Origin: Oscillospiraceae bacterium
GTDB lineage: Bacteria > Bacillota > Clostridia > Oscillospirales > Oscillospiraceae
Assembly (NCBI GenBank): GCA_902802045.1
Contig: CADCKQ010000001.1
Coordinates: forward strand, 62,001-126,000
Direction of reading: 5' to 3'
DNA length: 64,000 nucleotides
A model generated the notes under the pieces. The model was not told the DNA's origin and searched no databases. It saw nothing but the letters and a program-made list of their open reading frames with translations. The translations under genes were made by a program, and so were the position numbers. The number at the start of each line of letters is the position of its first letter. Position 1 is the first letter of the stretch. Below, piece by piece: positions 52,640 to 61,000 of this stretch.

Positions 52640-52903
52640 TCAGCGAATTATACGTGCGTAGATGGTGAACTTCTGTCCTGCGTAAATGAGATCAGGATTC
52701 TTGATGTTGTTCCACAGAGAGATCTCTGCAACTGTTACGCCGAAACGGACTGCGATTCCGCTGAGGATGTCACCTGCAGCTACTGTGTAAACAATGTAGT
52801 TGCCGTAGTTTACGAAGCTGCCCTTGGCGTATTTACGCCATTCGCCTGCGCCGCCTGCTACTTCGTCGAGTTCGCTGTCATTGAGTTTTACTTCATCTGC
52901 CAT
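52640..52903 (-). CDS. Gly-Gly leader LysM miniprotein
   Basis: This 87-residue protein has a leader, VKLNDSELDEVAGGAG, with GG at residues 17-18. A single LysM domain (residues 39-83: IVYTVAAGDILSGIAVRFG, ISLWNNIKN, YAGQKFTIYA) makes up nearly all the rest. It has no signal peptide and no enzyme domain. LysM binds GlcNAc-containing peptidoglycan. It is probably cut and exported by the C39 ABC system and then sits in the wall. Its closest relative is the LysM miniprotein at 57775-58032. Confidence 0.9.
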   Translation of the reverse strand: MADEVKLNDSELDEVAGGAGEWRKYAKGSFVNYGNYIVYTVAAGDILSGIAVRFGVTVAEISLWNNIKNPDLIYAGQKFTIYARIIR

Positions 52904-52956
52904 TTTGTTTTTCCTCCATTTTTATTCACAAAAGAATGATTCTTTTTGTGTTTGAA

Positions 52957-53160
52957 TTAAAATTTTATTATAAGCTTCCGGCCGATCAGCATCTGATCGC
53001 GATCTGCTATATTGTTCCAACGCATGATCTGTTCGACCGTGCAATGGAACTTTCTTGCGAGTTCTTCCAGTGAATCGCCCTCTTTTACCACATAGGGGAC
53101 CCTGGTACCTCCGGATACAGAATCAAGTTCATCATCGGAGATGTTGTTTATCTTTTCCAT
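52957..53160 (-). CDS. Gly-Gly leader LysM miniprotein, shortest copy
   Basis: This 67-residue protein starts at MEKINNISDDELDSVSGG (53160) with AAGGA 10 bp upstream; an ATG at 53178 is less likely. Gly-Gly is at residues 17-18. The remaining about 49 residues are a bare LysM domain (YVVKEGDSLEELARKFHCTV, IMRWNNIADRDQMLIGRKLIIKF). It would leave the cell as little more than one wall-binding fold. It sits between the CW_7 and the other LysM gene in one unit. Confidence 0.9.
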   Translation of the reverse strand: MEKINNISDDELDSVSGGTRVPYVVKEGDSLEELARKFHCTVEQIMRWNNIADRDQMLIGRKLIIKF

Positions 53161-53263
53161 TATATCCGATCCTTTCATGATTTCAATAACAATATTCTGT
53201 CCGATACTGCCTTAACTCGAGGCATTCTGGTGTTTTTGATCTATATTGTCATTTTACCTGATT

Positions 53264-53593
53264 TTACAGCAGCATTGCATTTACAATGTCCTGTACAAGG
53301 TAAGGATCATAACCGGCAGCCGTGAGAGCTCTGATCCTGGCCTGATCGTTGCCGTATTTGCCGCTTATTACGTCTCTCGCCACAACGTCGTAGCCTTTCA
53401 TCAGCCCGTTGACAATACGCTGGACCTCATAGTAATTGTAGCCGGCTGCTTCGAGCGCTATTCTTCTTTCTTCGCCGACACCGTATTTGCCCCTGATTAC
53501 ATCCTGAGCCGCGAAATACGCAGCGGTAACACCGCCGGAGACTTTATCCAGTTCTTTGTCTGCCAGTTTCTTAGCATCCTTGACCAAACTCAT
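53264..53593 (-). CDS. Gly-Gly leader miniprotein with two CW_7 (Cpl-7) repeats
   Basis: The protein has 109 residues from MSLVKDAKKLADKELDKVSGG (53593), which follows a GGAGG site. Gly-Gly is at residues 20-21. Two CW_7-type repeats follow: AAQDVIRGKYGVGEERRIALEAAGYNY and VARDVISGKYGNDQARIRALTAAGYDP, each ending in a VQ(R/D)IVN helix. CW_7 modules bind peptidoglycan in phage lysins such as Cpl-7, where they accompany a catalytic domain; here there is none. It is the first gene of the cargo operon and has the TGTGACA-repeat promoter. Confidence 0.9.
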   Translation of the reverse strand: MSLVKDAKKLADKELDKVSGGVTAAYFAAQDVIRGKYGVGEERRIALEAAGYNYYEVQRIVNGLMKGYDVVARDVISGKYGNDQARIRALTAAGYDPYLVQDIVNAMLL

Positions 53594-53644
53594 TTTTCTT
53601 TCCTCCGTTATATTATTTTTTAGGCTTTCTCTGATTGCGTGCAA

Positions 53645-53678
53645 ATAATATCACAAGTTTTGTCACACTACTGTCACA
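53645..53678 (-). promoter_or_regulatory. Cargo-operon promoter with paired TGTGACA heptamers
   Basis: On the minus strand TGTGACA lies at 53678-53672 and again at 53667-53661 (11-bp period, 4-bp spacer). Then come 10 bp and TATTAT (53650-53645) as the -10 box. There is no normal -35 hexamer. The same layout drives the LysM gene at 57775. A one-mismatch copy, TGTGATA, overlaps the spacer (53655-53649). Confidence 0.75.
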
Positions 53679-53748
53679 GAGATCTGAATTATGTTTTTCA
53701 CTTTAAGTGAAGATCAGTTTTACGATCTGTCGTTTGTTTTTGCCCGGA

Positions 53749-56334
53749 TCAGATATTCTTGATTACAGTGAGGATATTCTGCCCGTCTTTATACTCATAG
53801 CTGACATCATCCATTGTTTTTCTGACCATCAGTATGCCGAGTCCTCCTATCTTTCTTTCCTCGGCGGGAAGACTTATATCCGGCTCCTCGACTTTCGTGG
53901 GATCGAAGGGCATCCCTCTGTCGGCAAAAGTGATGACCGCGCGCTTGGGTCCTTCCAAGCATTCAAAGCTTATTCTTGCCTTTCCTTCTCCGGGGGCATA
54001 GGCATAGCTGACAATGTTCGTGAATATCTCATCCAGCATGACATCTATCTGCAGTTTTGTCTTAAGCGGACAGCCGATCTCATCGAGGAAGTTTTCTGCA
54101 AATTCCGTAAGTTCCGGAAGTTTTTCCGGTTTTGCGTCAATCAGTATCTCTTTCACGCCGGTACCTCCTGCGTTCTCCTGTCCCCGGTAATCGAGGCAGA
54201 GCATGGTTAAATCGTCGAACTGGGGAGCCTCTCCCGAAAAAGCGGTAACAGCATCATAAACTCCCTGCAGTATCTCCTTCGGTCCCTGTTCTTTAACGGA
54301 ATTCAAAGCACTCATGAGCCTTTCCGTGCCGAACAGGTTATTGTCTGTATCCGCAGCCTCGGGTACTCCGTCCGTATAAAGGAAGAGTTTCGATCCGGGT
54401 CTTAATTCTATCTCGTATTCCTTGTAATCTACCCCTTCGATCCCGCCAACAATGAGACTGTGCTTGTCTTTTATCAGCTCGAATTCTCCGCCCGGAGCCA
54501 TGATGATCGGATATTCATGCCCGGCGTTGGACGCGACAAGTTTTCCGGTCTTCAGATCCAGAATTCCGAGCCAGACGGTAACAAACATATCCTCATGATT
54601 GCCGCTGCAGATCTGATTGTTGACTGCTCCGAGCGCTTCACCGGGGGTATAGCCCATCATAGTATAGTTCTGGACCAGTATCTTGGAGGCCATCATAAAG
54701 AGTGCCGCAGGTACTCCCTTTCCGGATACGTCAGCCATGACCAGCCCGAGATGATCATCGTCTATGAGGAAGAAATCGAAGAAATCCCCTCCGACCTCCT
54801 TGGCCGGAATCATTTTCGCAAAAACATCAAAGTCCTTACGGTCGGGGAACGGCGGGAAAAGGCTGGGGAGCATGTCTGCCTGTATGCGGTTAGCCAGAGT
54901 CAGTTCCGTTCCTATTCTCTCCTTTTCGGCGGTTATCTCGGTGATCCGCGTTATATAGTCCCGGGTCCGCTTGGAGAGTGTCTCAAAGGATCTGGCAAGG
55001 ATCTCTATCTCATCGCCCGTCTTGTAGATATTCTCCATTTCAAAGGAGTAATCGCTGCCCGAGAGCTCGTTTATCCGTGCAGTCATGCGCTCTAAAGGCT
55101 TGACTATCCTCGATGCCGTGATCAGTGCGGCTGTGATAGCCAGCAGAAGTATGACGAGCGTCAGCACGAGGAAGGTCTTTGCGGAATTTCCTGCTCCCTC
55201 GGAGTAAGTCTCGAGTGCCTCATCCTTAATGGCGTCATACCTGGTGAGCATTGCGTCCGTCGGACTGTGGGCGATCTCCCTGTATACAACTGAGACTACG
55301 GTCCATCCGATCGTCGCCATGGGCGAGCCTGCCATGTAATAATCCCTGCCGTCCGCGGATATCTCATGAAGTCCCGTATTCTCACTCATCGCCTCCGATA
55401 TGAAGGCGGCGAGTGCAGCGTTTTCATTCTTCCTCAGATCCGGTGCCTCCGATGAGAGCTCAGCCTTGAAGATCCCTTCGCTCTGCGGAGAAAAGATCAC
55501 CTGCCCGTTATCATTGATCACACAGAGGAACCCGCCTTCGGTTGCCGTACCATCGACGTAATCGCGTACAGAGGAAAGAAAGATATCCGCTCCCACGACA
55601 GCCACCAGGTTTCCGTCATCGTACACGGGTGCAGCGCAGACAACGCCCGGATTATCCGTATAAGCGTCGGATTCAAGTCCGGTGAAGATCAGCCTTCCCT
55701 CTGAAACAGCCTGTATATACCATGGCCGGTTGCGGACATCGAAAGGATAGATCTCTCCGCTCTCCGACACATACGAGCCCTCCCTGTCGTCAGCATATAT
55801 GATCACGCCGTCGGCGGTGGCCACAAAGCAGGAGGAGAGCTTGTCCGAGTTTTTATACATGGCGAGCATTATTTCGCTCATATTACCGGCGAGAGCGGCA
55901 ATTTCGCAGCCTTCGGGATCAACTCCCTCCTCATGAAGCATCTGGACCATGGGAATTCCGTCATTGGCGGCGTCGGGCGCCGGTACCGGATGCGCGGAAA
56001 ACATCTCCTTGTGCCCGAACAGCTCGGAAGCGAAGGCCTGCAGCGTCAGAACATCCGTTTTAACGTCCGCGAACAGATCGTCGGCGATATATGCCTGAAG
56101 GGCAGTCTCTTTCGCCATGGTACTGTCCAGAACCGCCGACATCGTCTCTTCCGAGACACTGACAATTGCCTCCTGCTGCTCGGCACCGGACTCCTGGACG
56201 ATCCTGCTCAGGTTGCTCCGCTGGTACGCGGAGACGCCGATGTAGGTTCCGACCAGGATCAGGATAAATACAAGTATCAGATTAAACAGTTTATTCTGAA
56301 GGCCTCCCAGTTTAATGCCTCTGATTATCTTCAT
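53749..56334 (-). CDS. Cache sensor, HAMP, SpoIIE-type PP2C phosphatase and RsbW-like kinase fusion
   Basis: The protein has 861 residues from MKIIRGIKLGG (56334, with GGAGG). A first membrane helix is followed by an extracellular dCache-like sensor (about residues 40-350: SGEIYPFDVRNRPWYIQAV, AAPVYDDGNLVAVVGADIF). A second helix and HAMP (SRIVKPLERMTARINELSG) come next. PP2C follows (AKEVGGDFFDFFLIDDDHLGL, DGVPEAAD, FDDLTMLCL). A C-terminal HATPase_c domain (VMLDEIFTNIVSYAYA, FADRGMPFDP, GGLGILMV) ends it. Phosphatase and anti-sigma kinase are thus in one chain, opposing activities on the STAS protein. Its ATG overlaps the regulator's stop by 4 bp. Confidence 0.93.
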   Translation of the reverse strand: MKIIRGIKLGGLQNKLFNLILVFILILVGTYIGVSAYQRSNLSRIVQESGAEQQEAIVSVSEETMSAVLDSTMAKETALQAYIADDLFADVKTDVLTLQAFASELFGHKEMFSAHPVPAPDAANDGIPMVQMLHEEGVDPEGCEIAALAGNMSEIMLAMYKNSDKLSSCFVATADGVIIYADDREGSYVSESGEIYPFDVRNRPWYIQAVSEGRLIFTGLESDAYTDNPGVVCAAPVYDDGNLVAVVGADIFLSSVRDYVDGTATEGGFLCVINDNGQVIFSPQSEGIFKAELSSEAPDLRKNENAALAAFISEAMSENTGLHEISADGRDYYMAGSPMATIGWTVVSVVYREIAHSPTDAMLTRYDAIKDEALETYSEGAGNSAKTFLVLTLVILLLAITAALITASRIVKPLERMTARINELSGSDYSFEMENIYKTGDEIEILARSFETLSKRTRDYITRITEITAEKERIGTELTLANRIQADMLPSLFPPFPDRKDFDVFAKMIPAKEVGGDFFDFFLIDDDHLGLVMADVSGKGVPAALFMMASKILVQNYTMMGYTPGEALGAVNNQICSGNHEDMFVTVWLGILDLKTGKLVASNAGHEYPIIMAPGGEFELIKDKHSLIVGGIEGVDYKEYEIELRPGSKLFLYTDGVPEAADTDNNLFGTERLMSALNSVKEQGPKEILQGVYDAVTAFSGEAPQFDDLTMLCLDYRGQENAGGTGVKEILIDAKPEKLPELTEFAENFLDEIGCPLKTKLQIDVMLDEIFTNIVSYAYAPGEGKARISFECLEGPKRAVITFADRGMPFDPTKVEEPDISLPAEERKIGGLGILMVRKTMDDVSYEYKDGQNILTVIKNI

Positions 56335-57140
56335 GTCTCCTCCATTGAATAACTGATCTCGTCGAGTTCTGCGTGCATGTACTCGCTCCAGCTGTATTGG
56401 TTCATATAGTCCCCCATATACCGGTAGGCCGAATCCTGCTTCTTCTCGAGCCAGTCGTAGAGATCGCATTCAATGCGGTCCGGTACGATGGCAAGGCTCC
56501 CGCGCTGTTTAATGATGATCCCGTTGAGTTTCAGCCGCGTGAGGGTATTCTGCAGGTCCTGCCGGAGATTGCTCAGATAGGAGCCTTTCTTTTCCGGGTC
56601 GCCGTCATCTTCCCAGAGAGCGGCTATTATCTCCCCGTTGGTGGTACGCGCTCCTCTGTTGTTCACAAGCAGGGCAACCATTTCCTTGGTCTTCGAGTAC
56701 TTGAAAGCAACAGGCCTGCCGTCCGCGAAAAGGTCGAAATTGCCGAAGGTCTGCACAAATACTCTCTTCTCCCTTTTCTGTATGTCGGGATGCCTCAGAT
56801 CGTCGAGTTCTCTCCTGACGCTTTCCTCCGTCGGGGGATTAATTATATAGCCGCTGGCGTGCCTGGATATTGCCGCATACCCGTATTCCGGCCCGTCGCT
56901 TAAAAATATCAGATTTATATAAGGATTCAGATCGGCGAGGTAGGACCCCAGAACGAGCCCGTTCAGTTCACGCATGCCGGTGCTGAGGAAAGCGGTGTCC
57001 ACCTCCCTCTTTCTGGCCATGGCAAGAGCGGCCAGGCTGCTTCCGAAGCACAGAAGCTCAGCTTCCGGCCGGAGCTTCGAGACCGTATCGGAGATCTGTT
57101 TCCGAGCCTCGTCATTTTCTTCGGCGATAAGAACGGTCAA
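56331..57140 (-). CDS. Pseudo-receiver regulator with SARP/OmpR-type DNA-binding domain
   Basis: This 269-residue protein opens with a receiver-like fold (TVLIAEENDEARKQ). However, the phospho-acceptor Asp is replaced by Ser (AFLSTGMRELNG) and the conserved Lys is absent (YIINPPTEES), so it should not use phosphorylation. The C-terminal half is a winged helix of the SARP/OmpR kind (VQTFGNFDLFADGRPVAFKYSKTKEMVALLV, TTNGEIIAALWEDDG, LRQDLQNTLTRL). SARP proteins bind 11-bp-spaced direct repeats, which is what the two cargo promoters carry. It is coupled on both sides by 4-bp overlaps. Confidence 0.87.
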   Translation of the reverse strand: MTVLIAEENDEARKQISDTVSKLRPEAELLCFGSSLAALAMARKREVDTAFLSTGMRELNGLVLGSYLADLNPYINLIFLSDGPEYGYAAISRHASGYIINPPTEESVRRELDDLRHPDIQKREKRVFVQTFGNFDLFADGRPVAFKYSKTKEMVALLVNNRGARTTNGEIIAALWEDDGDPEKKGSYLSNLRQDLQNTLTRLKLNGIIIKQRGSLAIVPDRIECDLYDWLEKKQDSAYRYMGDYMNQYSWSEYMHAELDEISYSMEET

Positions 57141-57631
57141 CCCTCTGTTCCTCCGATCTCCACCCTGCGGAAGCGCTGGCGCGCCCTCTCTTCCTCAGTC
57201 ATGGTCAGAGGATCCGCTTCTCCGACAAGAAGGACCTCTCCCCCGTTAACGGCTGCGTCTCTCAGCGGGCCGGCATTGAGGTCTGCGATCACAAGCGCCG
57301 CGAATCTGTCGTAATTATCCTCGTCTATTACGGGAAAACGGTGCTGCATTCTGTACCAGTGCCGGGGGTCAAAGCCCGTACTGCCGAGGTACAGCCTGTC
57401 GGCGGTCTTTTCGACGTCCTCCTCAATGGCGATCTGTCCGGGGACAGTCCCGAGCTCATCGCAAAAGAGCATGGAATAGTCGCGGAGTATCCGGTTTCTC
57501 ACCGTATCTTTCGTTCCGCCCGTTTCGGTCACGGTGTTCATGACCGAATAATAATACTCTTTGGCCTCGTCGGATTCGTCGAAATGTACGATGGAGTCAT
57601 AGAAAGCGCGGTCTATAATCTTGTCTGCCAT
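57137..57631 (-). CDS. Uncharacterised first gene of the sensor/regulator operon
   Basis: I recognise no domain in this 164-residue acidic soluble protein, which has no signal peptide. The N-terminal half looks helical (IVHFDESDEAKEYYYSVMNTVTETGG, VRNRILRDYSMLFCDELG). A basic/aromatic centre (GFDPRHWYRMQHRFPVIDED) leads to a C terminus with ALVIADLNAG. It has a strong GGAGGG site and a good promoter, and its stop overlaps the start of the regulator gene. Its place suggests an adaptor or ligand of the pseudo-receiver. Confidence 0.75.
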   Translation of the reverse strand: MADKIIDRAFYDSIVHFDESDEAKEYYYSVMNTVTETGGTKDTVRNRILRDYSMLFCDELGTVPGQIAIEEDVEKTADRLYLGSTGFDPRHWYRMQHRFPVIDEDNYDRFAALVIADLNAGPLRDAAVNGGEVLLVGEADPLTMTEEERARQRFRRVEIGGTEG

Positions 57632-57667
57632 TTTCTTCCCTCCGGGGATCCTTTTCTGTCTGATGGT

Positions 57668-57696
57668 ATTTTAATGCCGCAAGGGCAAAATGACAA
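57668..57696 (-). promoter_or_regulatory. Promoter for the sensor/regulator operon
   Basis: The minus strand reads TTGTCA (57696-57691), 17 bp, TAAAAT (57673-57668). Unlike the cargo promoters it has a regular -35 box and no TGTGACA pair. Confidence 0.7.
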
Positions 57697-57706
57697 GAAT
57701 AATCTG

Positions 57707-57740
57707 TGTGACATTGCTGTGACAGTCCGAATGATATCAT
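57707..57740 (+). promoter_or_regulatory. LysM/M16 promoter with paired TGTGACA heptamers
   Basis: TGTGACA at 57707-57713 and 57718-57724 (11-bp period, 4-bp spacer), then 10 bp and TATCAT (57735-57740). The spacing is identical to the promoter at 53645-53678. The -35 region is occupied by the heptamers instead of a TTGACA box, as in activator-dependent promoters. Confidence 0.75.
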
Positions 57741-57774
57741 CTGCGTGCAGCAAAAAGGAAAAGGAGTACATATA

Positions 57775-58032
57775 ATGAATAAGAATACGATCAATGACGA
57801 AGAACTCGGCGCCATTTCCGGCGGAGTGGCGGGATGGTCCGGATCGCGAGGCAACTATGTCAATTGCGGATCCCATATAGTCTACACCGTTTACCACGGC
57901 GAAAAACTGAGCAGCATTGCCCCGCGTTTCGGAGTCACCGTTGAGGAGATAGAGGAATGGAACGGACTCAAGGCGCACGGCATCCTGAAAGACGGCCAGA
58001 AGCTTACCATATATCCGCGCGCGATGTTATGA
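57775..58032 (+). CDS. Gly-Gly leader LysM miniprotein, coupled to the M16C protease
   Basis: This 85-residue protein has a leader NKNTINDEELGAISGGVA with Gly-Gly at residues 15-16. One LysM domain follows (IVYTVYHGEKLSSIAPRFGVTVEEIEEWNG, KDGQKLTIYPR). It shares the NYGNYIVYTV-like entry into LysM (NCGSHIVYTV here) with the 52640 protein. The AAAAGGAG site is 9 bp before the ATG. Its TGA overlaps the ATG of the protease gene, so the two are co-translated. It is the only cargo gene on the plus strand. Confidence 0.9.
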   Translation: MNKNTINDEELGAISGGVAGWSGSRGNYVNCGSHIVYTVYHGEKLSSIAPRFGVTVEEIEEWNGLKAHGILKDGQKLTIYPRAML

Positions 58033-61000
58033 GGCGTAAAATGAAAAAAACTGTTATCATTATTATTACAATATGCATGATTCTGTCGCTCGCAGCCTTC
58101 TCCGGACCGACGGAAAACGGAACTCTGCCGTCTGTCGGAGATGTTGTTGAGGGCTTCTGCGTCAAAGAAATAAGGGATATCCCTTCGATCGGCGCGACAG
58201 CCGTGCTCTTTGAGCACGAAAAGACCGGCGCGGGACTCCTGTATATTGCCAATGAGGACATCAACCGCGCTTTCGATCTCACATTTTTTACAGAAGCAGT
58301 CGACAACACGGGTCTGCCGCATGTGTTCGAGCACGCGACGCTGAGCGGTTCGCGAAAATATCCGTCCCAGAATATCTTTTTCAATCTCATGTACCAGACC
58401 TACAACACGTACCTCAACGCTGAGACCGGCCAGCTCTACACCACATACCCGATGTCGAGCCTCTCGGAGGCCCAGCTTCTGAAATACGCCGATTTCTATA
58501 CCGACAGCTGCCTGTATCCGCGCGTGCTCGAGGATGAGAGCATATTCCGCGAGGAAGCCTGGCGCTACAGGCTCGACAGCCCGGATGACGAGCTCGGCAT
58601 AGAGGGGACCGTATACTCCGAAATGCTCTCTTCTCTGGATCTTAACAGCATGTCCCATTACAATCTGATGAGAGCGGCTTTTCCGGGAGCAAGCGTCGGA
58701 AACATCGCGGGAGGAGACCCGGCCGAGATCCCGAACATGAGCTGGGGGGACCTCAAGGCATTTCACGGGAAATATTACCACCCTTCAAACTGCATGGCCT
58801 ACCTCTACGGGAAATTTGAGGACTATACGGCATTTTTAAAGCTTCTCGACGGTGAGTTCAGCGCTTTCGACAGGCGCGACATCTCCTTTGACGAGAGCGT
58901 TTATGAGCCTTCGGGCGCTCCTCTGGTCCTGAGCGTTCCTTTCCCGGCGGAGAGCTCTTCCGATACCGAAAACGCCTCCGTCATTTATTACGCTTTCATC
59001 TGCCCGGGACTCAAGGACGATCCCGATGAAGAAATGGCGATGAACACCCTTACGGACCTTCTGTCGGCGGACGCGTCCTGTCTCATGCGCACGCTGAAAG
59101 AGGAAATGCCTTACGGATATTTCGGCTCCTTCATAGACCTCTCCGGTCCTGAGGACATGATAGTTTTCTGCGCGATGTATGTAAACGCGGACGACGCGGA
59201 GAGATTTCACGATATAGTGGATGATTCTCTTGAGAAAGCCGCCGCGGAGGGCTTTTCGGATAAACTCGCCGGAGACTTAAGCGCATCTTTAGCGCTTCGC
59301 GACTCCCTGGTCTGCGAGGATCCGAACCTAGGCACGGCACTGATCTCCGGGGAATTCGCGCCCTCTCTGGCTGAGACGGGAGATCCCTTCTACTACGGAG
59401 AATATATCGAAGCCATTACGCGCATTCCCGAGCTCAACAGCAAAGGCGTATATAAGAGTGCGGTCAAAGACAATCTTCTTAACAATCCGAATACGGTTCT
59501 GGTCACGACATATCCGGAGCCGGGGCTTAAAGAAGAGCTCGATGCAGAAGAAGAGCTCCGCCTTTCCGGGATAAAAAAGTCCATGTCCGAAGAAGAGCTC
59601 CTCTCCCTGACCGAAGCCTCCTCGGAGCTTAAAGAAAATGAGGACTCCTCGGAATATGTAAAGCAGCTCCAGGCCGTCTCCATAGCATCGCTTCCGGAAG
59701 AGACGCGCAAATATGAGATCAGCGATACGACCGGCAGATACGGTATCAGGCATATCAGCGCGGAAACCGGGACCGACGCTCTCGGCGAAGTCATCCTTCT
59801 TCTCGACGCTTCGGGAATAAAGCAGGAGGACCTGCAGTGGTACTCCCTGTATCTGAGTCTTCTCGGAGAGCTCGACACCTCTCTTCATACGAAAGACGAG
59901 CTGACTGAGCTTCTCTCGCGCTACTGCTTCGGCTGGAACGTCAATTACTCGCTGATGACACAGTTCGGCACCTTAGATTACGACCCGTACATAAGCGCCG
60001 GCTGGATAGCCAGGGACGGCGATCTCAACGAGGGCTACGATCTTATGTACGAGCTTATGTTCGAAACGCAGTTTACGGACACCGGAGCTCTTGCAGATAA
60101 CATCTCGAACCGTCAGAGCATGATGAAGAATTCTCTCGGCTACGGAGCATACAGCACAATGCTCTACAGGGAGCTCGGGGCCTGCTCGCCGGACTACGCC
60201 TACAACAGTTATCTGACGGGTCTCGACGCGATAGATTTTTACGACAAAGCGGCACAGCTTATGGAAAGCTCCCCCGAGACCGTTATCTCAAAGCTTCGGT
60301 ATATCCAGGAGCTCCTGAAAAACAGAAGCGGAGCGATCTCCGTCTTCGCGGGCGACAGTGATATGTTCGAAGAAAACGAAACTCTGGCCGACGCGTTTTT
60401 CGGTAAGCTGGAGGACCATCCGGTCGAGAGACAGACTTATTCCTTTGAAGCCCCCGCGAAGAGCGAAGCTCTCGTGATCGATTCGAATGTCCAGTATAAC
60501 GGAATAGTCGCGGATACCGACACTCTGGGCATTGACGCCTACAGCGCGGATCTCGACGCCGTTTCCGCGCTAGTGCTGGATGAATACCTCATACCTAAGC
60601 TCAGGGATGAATACGGGGTATACACTCCCATGCACTCCTTCTCGGGTGACAAAGGGGCATATCTCATCACTTACAGCGACCCGAACATAAAAGAGACCTT
60701 CGAGGTCTACTCGAAGATCCCGGAATTTCTCTCAGAGTATGAGGCTGACCAGGAAACGCTCAACGGCTACATCCTGTCCTCCTATTCATCATTCGCTGCT
60801 CCGGAGGGCGAGCTCAGCGGTGCCGTTTCGGCTGTGTTTTCACGGCTCAGGAACGAGCCCGAGGATCTCAGGGTCCGCCGTATGGAAGAGCTCAAGTCCC
60901 TCGACAGTGAAAAACTGGCTTCATACGCCTCCCTCTACGCGAAAATGGTGGAAAACGGAAGGCTCTTCACTGTCGGCGGCAAGGAAGCGATAAACAAAGA

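Noticed and set aside
49448..53593. A classical lanthipeptide or sactipeptide cluster
   Set aside because: There is no LanM, LanB/C, radical SAM or other modification enzyme near the exporter, and the cargo proteins are folded wall-binding domains.
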